A DNA stretch of 16,297 bases from Burkholderiaceae bacterium (GTDB lineage: Bacteria; Pseudomonadota; Gammaproteobacteria; Burkholderiales; Burkholderiaceae_C). Of this stretch, positions 1-9,325 are shown one piece after another. The stretch lies in the NCBI GenBank assembly GCA_025458585.1, contig JALOSD010000088.1:1-16297 (forward strand). Direction: 5' to 3'. Position 1 is the stretch's first letter, and the number at the start of each line of letters is the position of its first letter. The notes under the pieces are model-generated. The model saw nothing but the letters and a program-made list of their open reading frames with translations, ran no database searches and had not been told where the DNA came from. Position numbers and translations under genes: made by a program.

Positions 1-976
1 TTCGTCGATGCGCAGCCAGCGGTTGCCGGGAAGCTGCTGAAGCTGCGGCGGGCCGGGGTTGCGGTGGCGGTACAGCCGCTCGGCGAGCCAGTCGTCCTCG
101 TGCCCCGCGGCGTCGGGGTACTGGCCGTGCGCGAGGCCGTGGCGCAGGATCTCCTCGAACGTCGCGCCGACGCGGATCGCCGGCGCCGACGCGGCGTAGA
201 GCTCGCAGTAGCGGCGGTTGAACACGGCGAGGCGGTCGTCGGCGTCGTACAGCGCGAAGCCATCGGGCAGCGCATCGATCGCCTCCTGCAGCTGGCGCGT
301 CGCCGCCTCGGCGCGCGACTGCTGCTGCACCAGTTCGGAGACGTCGAGCCGCACGCCGACGAGGCCGCCGTCGGCCGTCGGCATCTCGAAGCCGCGCACC
401 CAGCGCCCGTCGTCGATCCGGTGCAGCACCGGCGTGCCAGGGTGCTGGCGGCGCTGCGCGAGGCGCTTGGGCAGCCAGGTGTCGAAAGGCTCGGGCGTGC
501 GCAGCGCGCCGGCGGCGTGGTTGGCGCGCACGAGTTGTTCGAACGTCCGGTGCTCGCGCATCAGGTCGGCGATGACCGGGTACATCGCGCGCAGCGTGCG
601 GTTGGCCAGCACGAGGCGGTCGTCCGCGTCGTAGAGCTCGAAGCCGACGGGCAGCGCGTCGATCGCGTCTTCGGCGCTGCCGTTCGAGGTCGCGCCGGGC
701 GGCGTCGAGCTGTGTCGCGAGGGTTTCGGCGTCGGCGGCGGCAAGCCGATGGGCGCGCGTGAGGCCGACGACGGCGGCGAGCAGGGCGAGGGCGAGCAGG
801 GCACCGGTGGCGAGCAGCGCCGGTAGCAGCCCGGTCGGCGCGCCGCCGGACGGCGCCATCCCGAGCGCGAGCGCGAGCGCCGCGACGGCCACGGCGGCCG
901 TCGCCGCCGCCAGCGTCACCACGGCGCGCCGCGGCGGCCACGCATGCGCCTGGTTCGCCGAAGGCTCGCCGGCCAC
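1..976 (-). CDS. Membrane-anchored sensor with tandem PAS domains (C-terminus outside window; one frame disruption)
   Basis: The start is probably GTG at 976, five bases after the stop of the upstream nucleotidyltransferase. The N-terminal frame gives two hydrophobic helices of about 24 residues each and then an Ala/Arg-rich coiled-coil-like linker (LATQLDAARRDLER). Near 676-690 the frame changes. The next frame continues without a stop to the window edge and encodes two related PAS-type repeats, recognisable by AIDALPVGFELYDADD and AIDALPDGFALYDADD, each followed by an aromatic-rich segment. PAS repeats behind a membrane anchor usually feed a histidine kinase or a GGDEF/EAL output, but that part lies beyond position 1, so the output type is unknown. 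The frame change may be a sequencing or assembly error or true inactivation. PAS assignment is fairly secure; the joint between the two frames is not. Confidence 0.65.
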   Translation of the reverse strand, partial: MAGEPSANQAHAWPPRRAVVTLAAATAAVAVAALALALGMAPSGGAPTGLLPALLATGALLALALLAAVVGLTRAHRLAAADAETLATQLDAARRDLERQRRRRDRRAARRLRALRRGRPPRAGQPHAARDVPGHRRPDARAPDVRTTRARQPRRRRAAHARAFRHLAAQAPRAAPPAPWHAGAAPDRRRALGARLRDADGRRRPRRRAARRLRTGAAAVARRGGDAPAAGGDRCAARWLRAVRRRRPPRRVQPPLLRALRRVGAGDPRRRDVRGDPAPRPRARPVPRRRGARGRLARRAAVPPPQPRPAAASAASRQPLAAHRR

Positions 977-981
977 GCGCG

Positions 982-1639
982 TCAGCCCTGGGCGTTCAGC
1001 GACGCCAGCCGCTGCGGCGTGCCGACGTCGGTCCACGCGCCGATACGGCCGCAGCGGCGCTTTCGTGCCCGGCAGCAGGTCGGCCATCAGCGTGTCGACG
1101 AACGCCGTGCGGAACAGGCCGATGCTGCTCCACGTCAGCCGTGGCTCGGCATCGGTCACCGCGAGGCCGTCGCGGATGCCGAAGTCGCCCCGGGCGTGGT
1201 GCGGCGGGTTGTCGACCAGCCACAGGCGGCCGAGGCGGCCACCGGTGACGAACGCCTCAGCCGCCGCGCTCGCGAAATCGAAGCCGGGCGTGAAGACGTC
1301 GCCCGAGACGACCCAGAACGGATCGCCGAGCCGCGAACGTGCCTTCTTCATGCCGCCCGCCGTCTCGAGCGCGCCGCCGTGGTCGCGGCCTTCCATCGAG
1401 TACGTGATCGCGACCCCGTAGCGGCTGCCGTCGCCGAGTGCGGCCGGGAACTGCTCCTCGAGCCACGCGGTGTTGATCACGACGTGGCGCACCCCCGCGC
1501 GCGCGAGCGCGTCGAGGTGCCACTCGATCAGCCGCCGGCCACGCACGCGCAGCAGCGGCTTGGGCGTGTCGTCGGTCAGCGGGCGCATGCGCTCGCCGCG
1601 GCCGGCGGCGAGGATCAGCGCGGTGGCAGGGGCCGTCAT
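982..1639 (-). pseudogene. murU: MurU-like sugar-phosphate nucleotidyltransferase, frameshifted near its C-terminus
   Basis: From ATG at 1639 the frame encodes a classic nucleotidyltransferase N-terminus: LILAAGRGERMRPLTDD followed by TPKPLL (residues 8-30), HGGALETAGG (87-96) and the metal-binding VSGDVF (D114). It stays convincing up to GTKAPLRP (residue 198, about 1046). The family C-terminus then appears in another frame as GRIGAWTDVGTPQRLASLN, ending at TGA 984-982. The product would be short between these blocks, by roughly 10-15 residues compared with the MurU proteins I remember. MurU makes UDP-MurNAc from MurNAc-1-phosphate in peptidoglycan recycling. Substrate is inferred from the DVGTPxRL ending; no AmgK-type kinase gene adjoins it here, so another sugar-1-phosphate substrate is possible. 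A TACACT hexamer (1649-1654, minus strand) ends 9 nt before the ATG and may be its -10 box. Confidence 0.65.
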
Positions 1640-1692
1640 GCGGCGCGAGTGTAGGGGCCGCGCCCCGACGTCGCGCGCGCCACGGCGCGGCG

Positions 1693-2268
1693 TCAGCCGA
1701 GGCCGATCGGCGCCGGCGCGCTGTTGAGGATGCGCTGGAACAGCGGCCGGTACTCATCGCTCGGCTCGTGACCCGTCAGCGGGTCGCGGTTGGCGGCGAA
1801 GGCGGCGTCGAGTTCGGTCCAGTCGGCGTCGGTCAGCACGCGGCGCGCGGCGGGCAGCACGTCGCGCTCCTCGACCGCCATGTGCTGCAGGTAGAAGTCG
1901 ACGTAGCGCGCCACCGCGTCCTCGAACGCCGCGCGGCGCGGCTCGCCCATCACCTCGAACGCGAGCAGCGCGTGCTCGAGGTCGCGGATCGCCCGCTCGC
2001 CGCGCTCGTGGTCGGCGTCGAGGCGGTCGAGCACCGGCGCGATCTCGGGCGCACGTTCGCGCAGGCGCGGGAACAGCAGTTCGCTCTCCTTCGTGTGGTG
2101 CAAGCGCTCGGGGAACTCGTCGACGTAGAACAGCATCGCGCGCAGCAGGTCGAAGTCGGGCAGACGGCGTTCGCGCCGCGCGTGTGCGAGCAGCATGCTC
2201 AGCGAGCGCAGCATCGCGGCGAGTGCCTGGTGCTCCTGTTCGATGACGGTCAGCGACGCGTGGCGCAT
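1693..2268 (-). CDS. Hemerythrin HHE cation-binding domain protein
   Basis: This 191-residue cytoplasmic protein has the hemerythrin ligand pattern in order: H13 (EQEHQAL), H57/H58 with E61 (LHHTKESELLFPRL), H87 (DADHERG), and H129 with E133 (YLQHMAVEERDVLP). These are the expected ligands of a di-iron centre that binds O2 or NO, or supports repair of Fe-S damage, as known for the family. I chose ATG 2268 rather than the in-frame start at 2310 because GGAG lies five bases before it. The last 45 or so residues follow the helical bundle and have no recognised motif. The gene is divergent from transketolase, and a palindrome resembling an FNR/Anr box is centred about 66 nt upstream of the start, which suggests oxygen- or NO-dependent expression. 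The domain call is firm; the physiological role is inferred. Confidence 0.85.
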   Translation of the reverse strand: MRHASLTVIEQEHQALAAMLRSLSMLLAHARRERRLPDFDLLRAMLFYVDEFPERLHHTKESELLFPRLRERAPEIAPVLDRLDADHERGERAIRDLEHALLAFEVMGEPRRAAFEDAVARYVDFYLQHMAVEERDVLPAARRVLTDADWTELDAAFAANRDPLTGHEPSDEYRPLFQRILNSAPAPIGLG

Positions 2269-2328
2269 GACGACTCCGGAATGGGGAGGGTGAAAACCCA
2301 AGGTTCGCACGACGGCGGCGGTGCGGCT

Positions 2329-2342
2329 TGAGGCAGGTCAAG
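2329..2342. promoter_or_regulatory. Candidate FNR/Anr/Dnr-type operator
   Basis: TTGAGGCAGGTCAA is a 14-bp site with the half-site layout of the FNR consensus TTGAT-N4-ATCAA, matching TTGA and TCAA exactly and differing only at the two inner positions. The symmetry extends one base each side (C...G at 2327... more precisely CTTGA and TCAAG at 2327-2342). Its centre is about 66 nt upstream of the hemerythrin start and about 101 nt upstream of the transketolase start, so a class II position for the hemerythrin promoter is plausible. No convincing -10 box was seen to confirm this. Confidence 0.45.
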
Positions 2343-2435
2343 GCAAAGCCGTGCCCGTCGTGGGAACGTCGAGCCCGCGGGCGCGCGAGGCCCGCCGCAT
2401 AGAATCGTTTTCGATCTTCTCCCACCGAGTCGTTC

Positions 2436-4392
<1,957 letters not shown>

Positions 4393-4411
4393 GCTGTTCC
4401 GTTCACCAACC

Positions 4412-4417
4412 GAGGAG
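4412..4417 (+). promoter_or_regulatory. Ribosome binding site of gap
   Basis: GAGGAG lies seven bases before ATG 4425. It fixes the start of the dehydrogenase and argues that gap is translated independently, not as an extension of the run-on transketolase frame. Confidence 0.75.
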
Positions 4418-4424
4418 TTCGACC

Positions 4425-5423
4425 ATGACCATCCGTGTGGGCATCAACGGCTTCGGCCGCATCGGGCGCGTCGTGCTGCGCGCGGCGGCGAAGCACTTCG
4501 ACGACATCGAGATCGTCGGCATCAACGACCTGCTCGAGCCCGACTACCTGGCGTACATGCTGAAGTACGACTCGGTGCACGGCCGCTTCGCCGGCGAGGT
4601 GGCGGTCGACGGCAGCACGCTGATCGTCAACGGCAAGAAGGTGCGCCTGACGGCGGTGAAGGACCCGGCCGAGCTGCGATGGGGCGACGTGGGCGCCGAC
4701 ATCGTCGTCGAGGCCACAGGCCTGTTCCTGACCCACGAGACGTGCCAGAAGCACCTCGACGCCGGCGCGAAGAAGGTCATCCAGTCGGCGCCGTCGAAGG
4801 ACGACACGCCGATGTTCGTCTACGGTGTCAACCACCAGACCTATGCCGGCCAGGCGATCATCAGCAACGCGTCGTGCACGACGAACTGCCTGGCGCCGGT
4901 GGCCAAGGTGCTGCACGACGGCTGGGGCATCAAGCGCGGCCTGATGACGACGGTGCACGCGGCCACCGCGACGCAGAAGACGGTCGACGGCCCGAGCAAC
5001 AAGGACTGGCGCGGCGGGCGCGGCATCCTCGAGAACATCATCCCGAGCAGCACCGGGGCGGCGAAGGCCGTCGGCAAGGTGATCCCGGCGCTGAACAAGA
5101 AGCTCACCGGCATGGCGTTCCGCGTGCCGACCTCCGACGTCTCGGTCGTCGACCTCACGGTCGAGCTCGAGAAGGGCGCCGACTACGCCGCCATCTGCGC
5201 TGCGATGAAGGCGGCGAGCGAGGGGCCGCTGAAGAACGTGCTCGGCTACACCGACGAGAAAGTCGTCGCGACCGACTTCCGCGGCCAGTTCTGCGCCAGC
5301 GTGTTCGACGCCGAGGCCGGCATCATGCTCGACCCGACCTTCGTCAAGGTCGTCGCGTGGTACGACAACGAGTACGGCTACTCGTGCAACCTGCTGCAGA
5401 TGGTGCGCGCCATGTCGAAGTGA
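4425..5423 (+). CDS. gap: Glyceraldehyde-3-phosphate dehydrogenase, type I
   Basis: The product is 332 residues, the usual length for this tetrameric cytoplasmic enzyme that oxidises glyceraldehyde-3-phosphate to 1,3-bisphosphoglycerate. The Rossmann motif INGFGRIGR is at residues 7-15. D35 in GINDLLEP points to NAD rather than NADP preference. The catalytic cysteine is C151 in SNASCTTNCLAP, with H178 in TTVHAATATQ. The C-terminal VAWYDNEYGYSCNLL block is intact. The gene follows tkt by 32 bases and is likely co-transcribed with it, the same pairing seen in many betaproteobacteria. Two hairpins follow the stop. No defect is visible. Confidence 0.97.
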   Translation: MTIRVGINGFGRIGRVVLRAAAKHFDDIEIVGINDLLEPDYLAYMLKYDSVHGRFAGEVAVDGSTLIVNGKKVRLTAVKDPAELRWGDVGADIVVEATGLFLTHETCQKHLDAGAKKVIQSAPSKDDTPMFVYGVNHQTYAGQAIISNASCTTNCLAPVAKVLHDGWGIKRGLMTTVHAATATQKTVDGPSNKDWRGGRGILENIIPSSTGAAKAVGKVIPALNKKLTGMAFRVPTSDVSVVDLTVELEKGADYAAICAAMKAASEGPLKNVLGYTDEKVVATDFRGQFCASVFDAEAGIMLDPTFVKVVAWYDNEYGYSCNLLQMVRAMSK

Positions 5424-5430
5424 CGCGGCT

Positions 5431-5455
5431 CGCCGCCGCAGTTCCTGCGGCGGCG
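5431..5455 (+). terminator. Hairpin immediately after gap
   Basis: CGCCGCCGCAG and CTGCGGCGGCG form a perfect 11-bp stem with a three-base loop (TTC), starting eight bases after the gap stop. No T-tract follows, so it may act as an RNA-stabilising or partial termination structure ahead of the next hairpin. Confidence 0.5.
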
Positions 5456-5470
5456 ATCGCCCGAGCGTCG

Positions 5471-5495
5471 AGGGGCCGCCCGCGGGCGGCCCTTT
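5471..5495 (+). terminator. Rho-independent terminator for the tkt-gap unit
   Basis: GGGCCGCCC (5473-5481) pairs with GGGCGGCCC (5484-5492), with A/G and T/T outer bases extending the stem, and is followed by TTT. Its stem strength and position between gap and the next gene fit an intrinsic terminator with a short U-tract. Confidence 0.6.
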
Positions 5496-5548
5496 GCCTC
5501 GGTCGGGGCTGGCGCGCCGACGACAATGCGGCGCTCGAGGATCCTGCC

Positions 5549-5902
5549 TTGCCGAATTCCCCGTATCGCCGCGGCCGGTCGCGCCTCGCCGCCGCTGCCG
5601 CGCTCGCGCTGGCCGCCTGCGCGGTGGCATCGCCGGTGTCGCTGCGCCTGCAGGTCACCACCGCCGCCGACTGGGCCGACCTGGCGGCGCTGCAGCGTGC
5701 GGCGGCCGAGGCCGCCGGCACGACGGTGCGCGACGTGGCAGGGATCGCGCCGCGGCGCTTCGCGCTGACGCTCGACTGCCCCGACGCCGTCGCGTGCGAC
5801 GCGTCGCGCGAGCGTTTGCGGGCGTCGGCGCTGATCACCGACGTGGCCGACGATCGCCGCGAGCGCCCGCCGCCTTCACCGCATCCCCCGAGCTCCCGCT
5901 GA
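5549..5902 (+). CDS. Small predicted lipoprotein upstream of the S8 protease, propeptide-like
   Basis: Start TTG 5549 is preceded by GAGG with eight bases spacing; no ATG in this frame fits. The 117-residue product begins with a basic n-region and a hydrophobic run ending in a lipobox-like LAAC (C24), so export and lipid attachment are likely. The mature part (SLRLQVTTAADWADLAALQ onward) contains two further cysteines (C77, C83) in LTLDCPDAVACDASRERLR and ends in a Pro-rich tail. The segment from F71 to R104 has the same spacing of hydrophobics and a closing V-x-x-V-x-D-x-R-R-type pattern as the propeptide of the next gene (VVFAHGIAADALAQRL to VEWVQLDRR). This suggests an inhibitor or folding-helper role for the protease. 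The stop is 10 bases before the protease ATG, so the two genes form an operon. The family was not recognised; function is inference. Confidence 0.65.
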   Translation: MPNSPYRRGRSRLAAAAALALAACAVASPVSLRLQVTTAADWADLAALQRAAAEAAGTTVRDVAGIAPRRFALTLDCPDAVACDASRERLRASALITDVADDRRERPPPSPHPPSSR

Positions 5903-5912
5903 GGCCCTTCCG

Positions 5913-7889
5913 ATGACGTCACGCCCGACCGCCCACCTGCGCCTGGCGGCGCTGGCGCTTGCCACCGCCCTCGTGCTGCCCGTGTCCGCGGCGCCGGACG
6001 GCGAGCGAGGGCCGGCGCGCGTCGCCGCGCCGCCGACCAGTGCCGACACGGCGCGCGTCATCGTGCGCTTCAAGGCCTCGGCGCCGCGCGAGCGCGCGCT
6101 CGCCGCCGACCCGCGTGTGCGCGAGCCGGCGCTGCGCATGGCGCGCGTGCTGTCGCAGCGCCACGGCATCACGCTGGCCGACGGCGCGAGCGTCGACCCG
6201 CAGACGCAGGTCGTGTTCGCGCACGGCATCGCGGCCGACGCGCTCGCGCAGCGCCTCGCCGGCGACGCCGACGTCGAATGGGTGCAGCTCGACCGCCGGC
6301 AGCGCGCGTTCCAGGCCGTGGTGCCGAACGACCCGCTGTTTCCCGCCGGGCAGACGGCGGTGACGCCTGCCGCCGGCCAGTGGGTTCTGCGCACGTCGAC
6401 CGCGTCCGAGCCGGCGGCAATCGACGCGCAGGGCGCGTGGGCGCTCACGCGCGGCGCGAGCGGCATCGTCGTCGCCGTGATCGACACCGGCGTGCGCTTC
6501 GAGCACCCGGACCTCGGCCGCACGCTCGAGGGTGGCAAGCTGCTGCCAGGCTACGACTTCGTCAGCGACGCCGCGACCGCAAACGACGGCGACGGCCGCG
6601 ACGCCGACCCGTCGGACCCCGGCGACTGGATCACCGCCGCCGAAGACCGGCGCGGGCCCTTCGAGGACTGCGGAGAATCCGACAGCAGCTGGCACGGCAC
6701 GCAGACCGCCGGTCTCGTCGGCGCGATGACGAACAACGCGCTCGGCATCGCCGGCACGGGGTGGGACCTGAACGTGCTGCCGGTGCGCGCGCTCGGCAAG
6801 TGCGGTGGTTTCGTCTCCGACATCGCGGCCGGCATCCGCTGGGCCGCGGGGTTGTCGGTGCCCGGCGTGCCGGCCAACCCGCACCCGGCGCGCGTCGTCA
6901 ACCTCAGCCTCGGGTCGGCGAACCGCTGCGACAGCGCCTACCAGGCGGCGATCGACGCCGTGCGCGCCGCTGGTGTCGTCGTCGTCGCGGCCGCCGGCAA
7001 CGAGGGCGTGGCGGTCAACCAGCCTGGCAACTGCGTCGGCGTCGTCACCGTCGCCGGCGTGCGCCACGTCGGCACCAAGGTCGGCTACTCGAACCTCGGG
7101 CCCGAGGTGACGCTCGCGGCGCCGGCGGGCAACTGCGTCAACCTGAGCGGCACCTGCCTGTACCCGCTGGTGTCGACGTCGAACGCCGGCACGACGGTGC
7201 CGGCGGCGAGCACGTACACGAGCGGCGGCGACGACGCGACGCTCGGCACGAGCTTCGCGTCGCCGCTCGCCGCCGCCACGGCGGGGCTCATGCTGTCGGT
7301 GCACCCGGCGCTCGTGCCCGACGCCGTCGCAACACGTCTGCGCGACACCGCGCGCGCATTCCCGCCTAGCAGCGACCCGAGCGTGCCGCTGTGCCGCGTG
7401 CCGACCGGCTTCGACGACACGCCGCAGCTCGCCGAGTGCGTCTGCACGGCCGACACGTGCGGCACCGGCCTGCTCGACGCGGGCAGGGCGGTCGCCGCCG
7501 CGCTGCGGCCGCAGGCCGTGCTGAGCGCGCTGCCGGCGAGCGCCGAGGCGGGCGAGACGCTCGCGCTCGACGCCAGCGCGTCGAGCGCGGCCAGCGGGCG
7601 GCAGATCGTGGCCTGGCGCTGGGCACTCGCCGACGACAGCAGCGCGACGGCGGAGTTCGTCGGCCCCACCGACGGCCCTGCCGCGACGCTGAGCACCTCG
7701 TCGAGCGGCACCCTCGTCGTCGCGCTCACGGTGACCGACAGCGCCGGTGCGACCTCGGTCGCGACGGGCACGGTCGTGGTGAACGCCGCGAGCAGCGGCG
7801 GCGGCGCGAGCGGCGCCGGCTTCATCGCCGCGCTCGCCTTGGCGACCTTCGTGCTGCACCGGGTCGGCAGGCGGCGCCACACGCGCTGA
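5913..7889 (+). CDS. Secreted S8 (subtilisin-like) serine protease with PKD-like domain and GlyGly-CTERM-like tail
   Basis: The 658-residue preproprotein has a signal peptide (1-27, ending SAA), an N-terminal propeptide of I9 type (about 45-135) and an S8 catalytic domain. The triad is D191 (VAVIDTGVRFEHPD), H261 (SSWHGTQTAGL) and S447 (LGTSFASPLAAATAG); N363 in AAAGNEG supplies the oxyanion hole. A Asp/Gly-rich stretch at 224-238 between D and H could bind calcium. Ten cysteines after residue 250 suggest disulfides, consistent with an extracytoplasmic enzyme. Residues about 533-624 form a PKD-like beta-sandwich (ALDASASSA, VVALTVTDSAGATS). The last 32 residues have a Gly/Ser motif (627-636), a hydrophobic helix (637-648) and the basic end RVGRRRHTR, the tripartite layout of GlyGly-CTERM sorting signals handled by rhombosortase. 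GAGG precedes ATG 5913. Confidence 0.93.
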   Translation: MTSRPTAHLRLAALALATALVLPVSAAPDGERGPARVAAPPTSADTARVIVRFKASAPRERALAADPRVREPALRMARVLSQRHGITLADGASVDPQTQVVFAHGIAADALAQRLAGDADVEWVQLDRRQRAFQAVVPNDPLFPAGQTAVTPAAGQWVLRTSTASEPAAIDAQGAWALTRGASGIVVAVIDTGVRFEHPDLGRTLEGGKLLPGYDFVSDAATANDGDGRDADPSDPGDWITAAEDRRGPFEDCGESDSSWHGTQTAGLVGAMTNNALGIAGTGWDLNVLPVRALGKCGGFVSDIAAGIRWAAGLSVPGVPANPHPARVVNLSLGSANRCDSAYQAAIDAVRAAGVVVVAAAGNEGVAVNQPGNCVGVVTVAGVRHVGTKVGYSNLGPEVTLAAPAGNCVNLSGTCLYPLVSTSNAGTTVPAASTYTSGGDDATLGTSFASPLAAATAGLMLSVHPALVPDAVATRLRDTARAFPPSSDPSVPLCRVPTGFDDTPQLAECVCTADTCGTGLLDAGRAVAAALRPQAVLSALPASAEAGETLALDASASSAASGRQIVAWRWALADDSSATAEFVGPTDGPAATLSTSSSGTLVVALTVTDSAGATSVATGTVVVNAASSGGGASGAGFIAALALATFVLHRVGRRRHTR

Positions 7890-7932
7890 CGCGCCGCGGG
7901 GCCGCCGCCGCCGGTACGTTGCGGGGCGGGCG

Positions 7933-8376
7933 TCAGCGCGCGGCGCAGGGGCCGAAGCCCGCCGTCAGCCCGCCGGCGCCGAGCGCCTGCAACTGGGCGC
8001 GGATCGAGGCGTCGGCGGCGTCGACGCGCAGCATCACGCCGCCGTTGGCGTCGACGCGGCGCCAGCTGCCCGCCGGCAGCAAGGCGAGCGCGCGCTCGGT
8101 GCGCTCGGCCTCGGCGACGTCGAACGGCCCGGCCTCGAGGCACACCGCAGCCCCGCCCGGCTCCACGGCGCTCGCCGCGGCGTCGGCGCCTGCTGTCGGC
8201 GGCGCCGGCGTCGGATCGACGACGAGCCGGACGGCGTCCGGCCGCACCTGGCGCTCGAGCCGCTGGGGTTCACGCGCGCTGGCGGCGCCGCCGGCGCCGG
8301 GTGCGGGCAGCCAGCCGCGGCTCCACGCGAACAGCAGCAGGTTCAGCACGACCAGGGCGAGCACCAGCAGCCGCAT
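7933..8376 (-). CDS. Small inner-membrane protein with SPOR-like C-terminal domain
   Basis: The 147-residue product has one N-terminal membrane helix (2-19, LLVLALVVLNLLLFAW), an Ala/Pro-rich linker, and a C-terminal segment from about residue 77 (VCLEAGPFDVAEAERTERAL, then LPAGSWRR) that looks like a SPOR domain, the fold that binds denuded peptidoglycan at division sites. Its ATG overlaps the stop of birA by one base (TGATG), so translation is probably coupled. A protein of this type next to birA is common in Burkholderiales, often with coaX between them; coaX is absent here. The SPOR call rests on pattern, not on a profile score. Confidence 0.7.
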   Translation of the reverse strand: MRLLVLALVVLNLLLFAWSRGWLPAPGAGGAASAREPQRLERQVRPDAVRLVVDPTPAPPTAGADAAASAVEPGGAAVCLEAGPFDVAEAERTERALALLPAGSWRRVDANGGVMLRVDAADASIRAQLQALGAGGLTAGFGPCAAR

Positions 8377-9320
8377 CAGGCGCCGTCTCTCGGCTGCGGA
8401 CGCGCGCTGACCTCGCCGCCGACGATCTCGTGCTGCACCCCGTCGTCGGTGCGCACGATCAGCGCGCCGCTCGCGCGCACGCCGAGCGCGACGCCTTCGG
8501 CGACGCCAGCACCGCTCGTCGCGACGCGCTGGCCGCGCAGCAGGTCGCGACGCGCGTAGGCGTCGGCGAAGGCGGCGAAGCCCTCGCGCTCGAAGCGCAC
8601 GACGGCCCGCGCAAGGGCGGGCGCGATGCGGTGCAGCGCGCCAGGCGCGGCGGCCTCGGGCTGCAGCTCCTGCAGGCACGCATAGCCGCTCGACGCGTCG
8701 TCGAGGGCCTGCGGCACGATGTTCACGCCGACCCCGATCACCGCCATGCGGATGCCGCCGACGGCGACCGTCTCGATCAGGATGCCCGCCAGCTTGCGGC
8801 CGCGCCCCGGGCCGTCGACGAGCCACAGGTCGTTCGGCCACTTCAGGCCGATCGCAGGCGGCACGCCCCGCAGCGGCGGGTCGAGCGCGTCGGCGATGGC
8901 GCATCCGACGACGAGCGACAGCCCGGCCCAGTCGGCCGGCGCGAGCGGCGCGCTGAGCGAGAACGTCAGCGACGCGCCGGGGCTCGCGTGCCACGCGCGG
9001 CCGAGCCGGCCACGACCGCGCGTCTGGTGTTCGGCGACGAGCAGGCACGGCTGGGTGTCGCCGGCGCGCCGGCCGTGCGCCACCGGGGCGCCAGTGGGCG
9101 GCATCGGGGGCGGGTCGAGCGGGATCGGGCCGCTGACCGGCTGGTCGCGCCAGCCGCTCGACTCGCGGGCACGCTCGACGAGCACGGTGTTCGTCGAGCC
9201 GCAGCGGGCGACGACCTCGACCGAGATGCCCGGCAGCAACGGCCGCAGCTGCTGCCACAGGTCCTCGGTGGCCCAGTTCAGCGCCCGCCCGGGTGCCGAT
9301 GGCCGGTACGGCTGGTCCAT
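8376..9320 (-). CDS. birA: Biotin--[acetyl-CoA-carboxylase] ligase (class I, no DNA-binding domain)
   Basis: The 314-residue enzyme activates biotin with ATP and transfers it to a lysine of the carboxyl carrier protein AccB. Seen in order: RCGSTNTVL (39-47), the biotinyl-AMP loop GRGRLGRAW (102-110), KWPNDLW (160-166), the catalytic lysine K176 in GRKLAGILIE, and VIGVGVNIV (194-202), then a C-terminal SH3-like part (GVALGVRASGALIVRTDDG). There is no helix-turn-helix before the catalytic domain, so it should not repress bio genes as E. coli BirA does. Residues 52-90, a Pro-rich insertion before LLVAEHQT, are longer than usual. ATG 9320 lies five bases downstream of the SET gene stop; the three minus-strand genes probably form one operon. 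Confidence 0.92.
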   Translation of the reverse strand: MDQPYRPSAPGRALNWATEDLWQQLRPLLPGISVEVVARCGSTNTVLVERARESSGWRDQPVSGPIPLDPPPMPPTGAPVAHGRRAGDTQPCLLVAEHQTRGRGRLGRAWHASPGASLTFSLSAPLAPADWAGLSLVVGCAIADALDPPLRGVPPAIGLKWPNDLWLVDGPGRGRKLAGILIETVAVGGIRMAVIGVGVNIVPQALDDASSGYACLQELQPEAAAPGALHRIAPALARAVVRFEREGFAAFADAYARRDLLRGQRVATSGAGVAEGVALGVRASGALIVRTDDGVQHEIVGGEVSARPQPRDGA

Positions 9321-9325
9321 CGCGG

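Noticed and set aside
64..1654. Several plus-strand frames of 140-240 codons at the left end
   Set aside because: They oppose the PAS sensor and nucleotidyltransferase, whose minus-strand translations carry recognisable motifs; the plus frames have biased, motif-free composition.
5919..7880. A 653-codon minus-strand frame opposite the S8 protease
   Set aside because: Arg/Ala-rich antisense shadow of a gene with an intact catalytic triad; no motif or ribosome binding site of its own.
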